A stretch of DNA of 64,000 nucleotides from Flavobacteriales bacterium. Lineage in GTDB: Bacteria > Bacteroidota > Bacteroidia > Flavobacteriales > Weeksellaceae. Positions 61,140 to 64,000 of this stretch are shown in pieces; within the stretch, counting starts at the first letter, position 1; the number at the start of each line of letters is the position of its first letter. Where the stretch lies: assembly GCA_020635515.1 (NCBI GenBank), contig JACJZS010000003.1:1-64000 (forward strand), written 5' to 3'. Under the pieces are notes generated by a model. That model searched no databases and was not told where the DNA came from. It saw only the letters and a list, made by a program, of their open reading frames with translations. Made by a program: the position numbers and the translations under genes.

Positions 61140-63326
61140 TTACCTAGTAAATAATAGTTCTCTGTATTTAGTTAATGGCCAAAGCTCATCATCTACTAGC
61201 ATTTCAAGTGCATCTACATGCTCTCTAATTGGGTCGAATAAGGCTTTTACTTCATTACAGAAATAATCTGCTACTTCATGAGCATCACCAGCATCGTATG
61301 CTTTCCCTTTTCTTTCCAATAACTGATCAACTAATTTTTTGATTCCTGCGATATGGTAAGAGATAGTTTTGATTAAATCTATTTGCTCTCTAGATGCATT
61401 ATCATAATCATCTCCAGATAAAATATCTTTTAAACCTTGTACGTTAGAAATTAATTTATTTTGGTAGTTAATAGCAACTGGAATGATGTGATTTCTAGAA
61501 ATATCAGCAAGAACTTGAGCTTCAATATCAAGCATTGTGCAATACTTCTCTATTTTTATCTCGTTTCTTGCTATGATTTCTTTTTCTGAAAGAACGCCAG
61601 TACTTGTGAAAACATCAATGTATTTAGGTTCTACTTCTAATTTAAGTGCTTCTGCAGAAGTTCTTAAATTTGGTAAACCTCTTTTAGCTGCTTCGTCTAA
61701 CCACTCTTGGCTGTATCCATCACCTTCGAATATAACATGCTTAGAAGTTTTGATGTAATCTCTTAGTATATTTAGAATTGCTTCATCTTTTTTCAATCCT
61801 TCAGCAATTTTTGCATCTACTTCAGCTTTAAACTTAGTAAGCTGTTTTGCCATAATAGTATTTAACACAGTCATTGGCTCAGCACAGTTTGCCGTAGAAC
61901 CAACGGCTCTTACTTCAAATTTATTTCCTGTAAAGGCAAATGGAGATGTTCTGTTTCTATCGGTATTGTCTAGTAAGATTTCAGGAATTTTACCAACTAC
62001 ATTTAGCTTAATATCTGTTTTCTCTTGTGGAGAAAGTTTTCCTTCTGTTACTTTTTCTAATTCGTCTAATGTATTAGATAATTGAGAACCAATAAATACA
62101 GATATAATTGCAGGAGGAGCTTCGTTTGCACCAAGACGGTGATCGTTACTTGCAGATGCAATAGCAGCTCTAATTAATGCTCCATCTTCTGCAACTGCCT
62201 TGATTGTGTTTATAAAGAATGTAAGGAATAGTAAGTTTTTCTTTGGATTCTTACCTGGACTTAATAAATTTTCTCCTGTATCAGTACTTAATGACCAGTT
62301 GTTGTGTTTTCCACTTCCGTTTACACCAGCAAATGGTTTTTCGTGTAATAACACTTTTAATCCGTGTTTTCTAGCAACTTTTCCCATTAAATCCATCAAC
62401 AATGAATTGTGGTCTACTGCTACGTTAGCTTCCTCAAACATTGGAGCAAACTCAAACTGATTAGGAGCCACCTCGTTGTGTCTTGTTGTAATTGGAATAC
62501 CTAATTTCATACATTCGATTTCCAATTCCTTCATAAAGCTCATAGCACGAGTAGGAATAGAACCAAAATAATGGTCATCTAATTGCTGTCCTTTTGCAGG
62601 AGCATGACCTGTTAAAGTTCTACCTGTAAGTACTAAATCTGGACGCGTATTGTATAATGACTGATCTACTAAAAAGTATTCTTGTTCCCAACCTAATGAT
62701 GAAGATACTTTAGTAACGTTTTTATCAAAATATTTACACACAGCAGTAGCTGCTTTATCTACCGCTTCTAATGCTCTTAAAAGTGGCGTTTTATAATCTA
62801 ATGTTTCTCCTGTATACGAAATAAATACAGAAGGAATACACAAAGTTGTGTCTATAATAAATGCAGGAGATGTTGGATCCCAAGCGGTATATCCTCTTGC
62901 TTCAAAAGTACTTCTTAATCCTCCATTAGGAAAAGAAGAACCATCAGGCTCTTGTTGCGAAAGCAACGAACCACTAAAACGTTCTATAGCTCTACCTCCT
63001 CCTATTGGCGTAAAGAAAGAGTCATGTTTTTCTGCAGTAGCACCTGTTAACGGTTGAAACCAGTGCGTGTAATGAGTAACACCTTTAGACATTGCCCAAT
63101 CTTTCATTGCAACTGCAACCTGATCTGCGATAGTTCTGTCTATTTTAGTACCTTTTTTAATAGCTCCCATAATACTAGAGTAAGCTTCTTTAGTAAGGTA
63201 TTGTTTCATTGTTTCTTCTGAGAAAACATTGGAACAAAATAAAGTAGACATTTTTTCAGTTACTTCTACAGTTCTAGCTTGTTTGTTTGGCAACTCCGCT
63301 AGAGTTCTAAATCTTAAATTTGACAT
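61140..63326 (-). CDS. glnN: glutamine synthetase type III
   Basis: 728 residues, the length and motifs of GSIII: R-T-V-E-V-T-E-K, H-W-F-Q-P-L-T-G, G-W-E-Q-E-Y-F-L-V, and L-L-H-E-K-P-F-A-G-V-N-G-S-G-K-H-N-N-W-S. Makes glutamine from glutamate and ammonia, the main nitrogen-entry enzyme in Bacteroidota. It has its own promoter and strong terminator, so it is monocistronic. Confidence 0.96.
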   Translation of the reverse strand: MSNLRFRTLAELPNKQARTVEVTEKMSTLFCSNVFSEETMKQYLTKEAYSSIMGAIKKGTKIDRTIADQVAVAMKDWAMSKGVTHYTHWFQPLTGATAEKHDSFFTPIGGGRAIERFSGSLLSQQEPDGSSFPNGGLRSTFEARGYTAWDPTSPAFIIDTTLCIPSVFISYTGETLDYKTPLLRALEAVDKAATAVCKYFDKNVTKVSSSLGWEQEYFLVDQSLYNTRPDLVLTGRTLTGHAPAKGQQLDDHYFGSIPTRAMSFMKELEIECMKLGIPITTRHNEVAPNQFEFAPMFEEANVAVDHNSLLMDLMGKVARKHGLKVLLHEKPFAGVNGSGKHNNWSLSTDTGENLLSPGKNPKKNLLFLTFFINTIKAVAEDGALIRAAIASASNDHRLGANEAPPAIISVFIGSQLSNTLDELEKVTEGKLSPQEKTDIKLNVVGKIPEILLDNTDRNRTSPFAFTGNKFEVRAVGSTANCAEPMTVLNTIMAKQLTKFKAEVDAKIAEGLKKDEAILNILRDYIKTSKHVIFEGDGYSQEWLDEAAKRGLPNLRTSAEALKLEVEPKYIDVFTSTGVLSEKEIIARNEIKIEKYCTMLDIEAQVLADISRNHIIPVAINYQNKLISNVQGLKDILSGDDYDNASREQIDLIKTISYHIAGIKKLVDQLLERKGKAYDAGDAHEVADYFCNEVKALFDPIREHVDALEMLVDDELWPLTKYRELLFTR

Positions 63327-63355
63327 ATTTTGTGAACTTTTTTATTTACTTGTCA

Positions 63356-63363
63356 CAAATATA
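63356..63363 (-). promoter_or_regulatory. -7 element of the glnN promoter
   Basis: TATATTTG on the minus strand. The leader is about 25 bases. Confidence 0.5.
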
Positions 63364-63481
63364 GTACATATTTTAACAAACAACACATCAAAAAAGCATA
63401 TAAACCTTATTTTTTTGACGTTAAATCAAATTTTTAACACTTTTTTGACTGAATTTCTAATTTTTAACAATACTATCATGT

Positions 63482-64000
63482 TTAAATTACACTTTCGCCA
63501 TTTAAATCTGTAGTTAAAACTTCACTCATGTAATTAAAAAATGGAATCATTGTAAGAAAATCTGCTACAATATTTTCTTTAAATTTATCTGAAAAAACAT
63601 CGTTGTCAGAATATTTTTTTACTATTAAAAATTGTTTTTTCTTAATCAAATTTATAGAACTATGATTTTTATCGAAACCTTTGGGTGCTGTTTTTAATTC
63701 CTCTCCTACTAATTCTCCGAATGTACTTTTAAATTTTGCATCGTTTAAAATCATTTTAATCCTTGTGTCATCAAACTCAAATTCTTTTCTAATTCTAAAT
63801 AAATCCTCCTTATTAGGTTGCCAAAAACCTCCTCCTACAAAAGTATTTTCTGGTTGTAAGTGCAAATAATATCCTCCTCTTAGTTGAGGTTTTTGCCTAA
63901 CAAAAGATGCTCCAAAATTCACTTTATAAGGTGTTTTGTCTTTAGAGAAGCGAACATCTCTGTAAATTCTAAAAATTTTCATCGATTCTAAATCATCTTC
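63482..64000 (-). CDS. DUF2461 family protein, 5' end beyond the window
   Basis: C-terminal about 172 residues of a DUF2461 (TIGR02453-like) protein: F-R-I-Y-R-D-V-R-F-S-K-D-K-T-P-Y-K is the family hallmark. The reading frame stays open to base 64000 (E-D-D-L-E-S before the internal methionine at 63982), and full-length members are about 220 residues, so some 50 residues lie outside. Function unknown. Confidence 0.88.
   Translation of the reverse strand, partial: EDDLESMKIFRIYRDVRFSKDKTPYKVNFGASFVRQKPQLRGGYYLHLQPENTFVGGGFWQPNKEDLFRIRKEFEFDDTRIKMILNDAKFKSTFGELVGEELKTAPKGFDKNHSSINLIKKKQFLIVKKYSDNDVFSDKFKENIVADFLTMIPFFNYMSEVLTTDLNGESVI

Noticed and set aside
1..64000. CRISPR arrays, tRNA or rRNA genes, insertion sequences, phage genes
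   Set aside because: Nothing with regular spaced repeats, tRNA-like cloverleaf blocks, transposase or phage proteins was seen by eye; a covariance search could still reveal small RNAs.

Overview
The window is about 64 kb of AT-rich bacterial chromosome from the phylum Bacteroidota, most likely class Flavobacteriia. The evidence is the repeated TAnnTTTG (-7) promoter element just ahead of many genes, the near absence of Shine-Dalgarno sequences, and lineage-typical genes: the batABCD aerotolerance cluster, glutamine synthetase type III, DUF4293 next to rho, DUF3078, a Porin_10-type porin, a class C-terminally extended S16, and a DnaG without its zinc ligands. The content is mostly core and housekeeping. 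No transposase, prophage, CRISPR array, rRNA or tRNA was seen, and no stretch longer than about 300 bases lacks a gene.

Layout. 0-6 kb: mltG (cell wall) and batA-batB-batC-batD. 6-15 kb: a patatin lipase, a HAD/DprE2-like SDR pair, an MFS exporter, an OmpA/beta-barrel pair, a lipoprotein/barrel pair, truB and purU. 15-20 kb: trpR-trpE-[two very AT-rich small genes]-trpGD, then pdxJ. 20-29 kb: a GNAT/FemAB-like gene, dnaG, gyrA, a small membrane protein with a winged-helix regulator, and recQ. 28-36 kb: a three-gene capsule module (BY-kinase Wzc, Wza export lipoprotein, CapD/WbpM-type dehydratase), then a TonB receptor under a TPP riboswitch. 36-49 kb: rsmI-like methylase, Wzb-like phosphatase, dnaA, thioesterase, HTTM protein, porin, DUF4293, rho, rimM, rpsP and clpC. 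49-57 kb: lipoprotein, barrel protein, then a fatty-acid beta-oxidation operon (marR-fadN-fadA-acyl-CoA dehydrogenase) carrying two copies of a four-helix-bundle (23S intervening-sequence type) element. 57-64 kb: DUF3078, an orphan ABC ATPase, class 1A pyrD, a glycosyltransferase, glnN and a partial DUF2461 gene.

Best candidates for something undescribed: (i) a nine-G tract inside the capsule-export gene wza, in a very AT-rich genome, where a one-base slip either way leads quickly to a stop codon, so probably a phase-variation switch; (ii) a four-helix-bundle gene with inverted purine/pyrimidine arms plus an internally deleted copy with the same arms 1.3 kb away, filling both intergenic gaps of the beta-oxidation operon; (iii) a 24-base perfect direct repeat at the start of trpGD that also begins a very AT-rich lipoprotein gene inserted between trpE and trpGD, in an operon led by a TrpR homologue with an operator-like dyad at its predicted start site; (iv) several genes (dnaG, recQ, marR, mltG) whose promoter -7 box lies 3-7 bases from the start codon, suggesting leaderless mRNAs.
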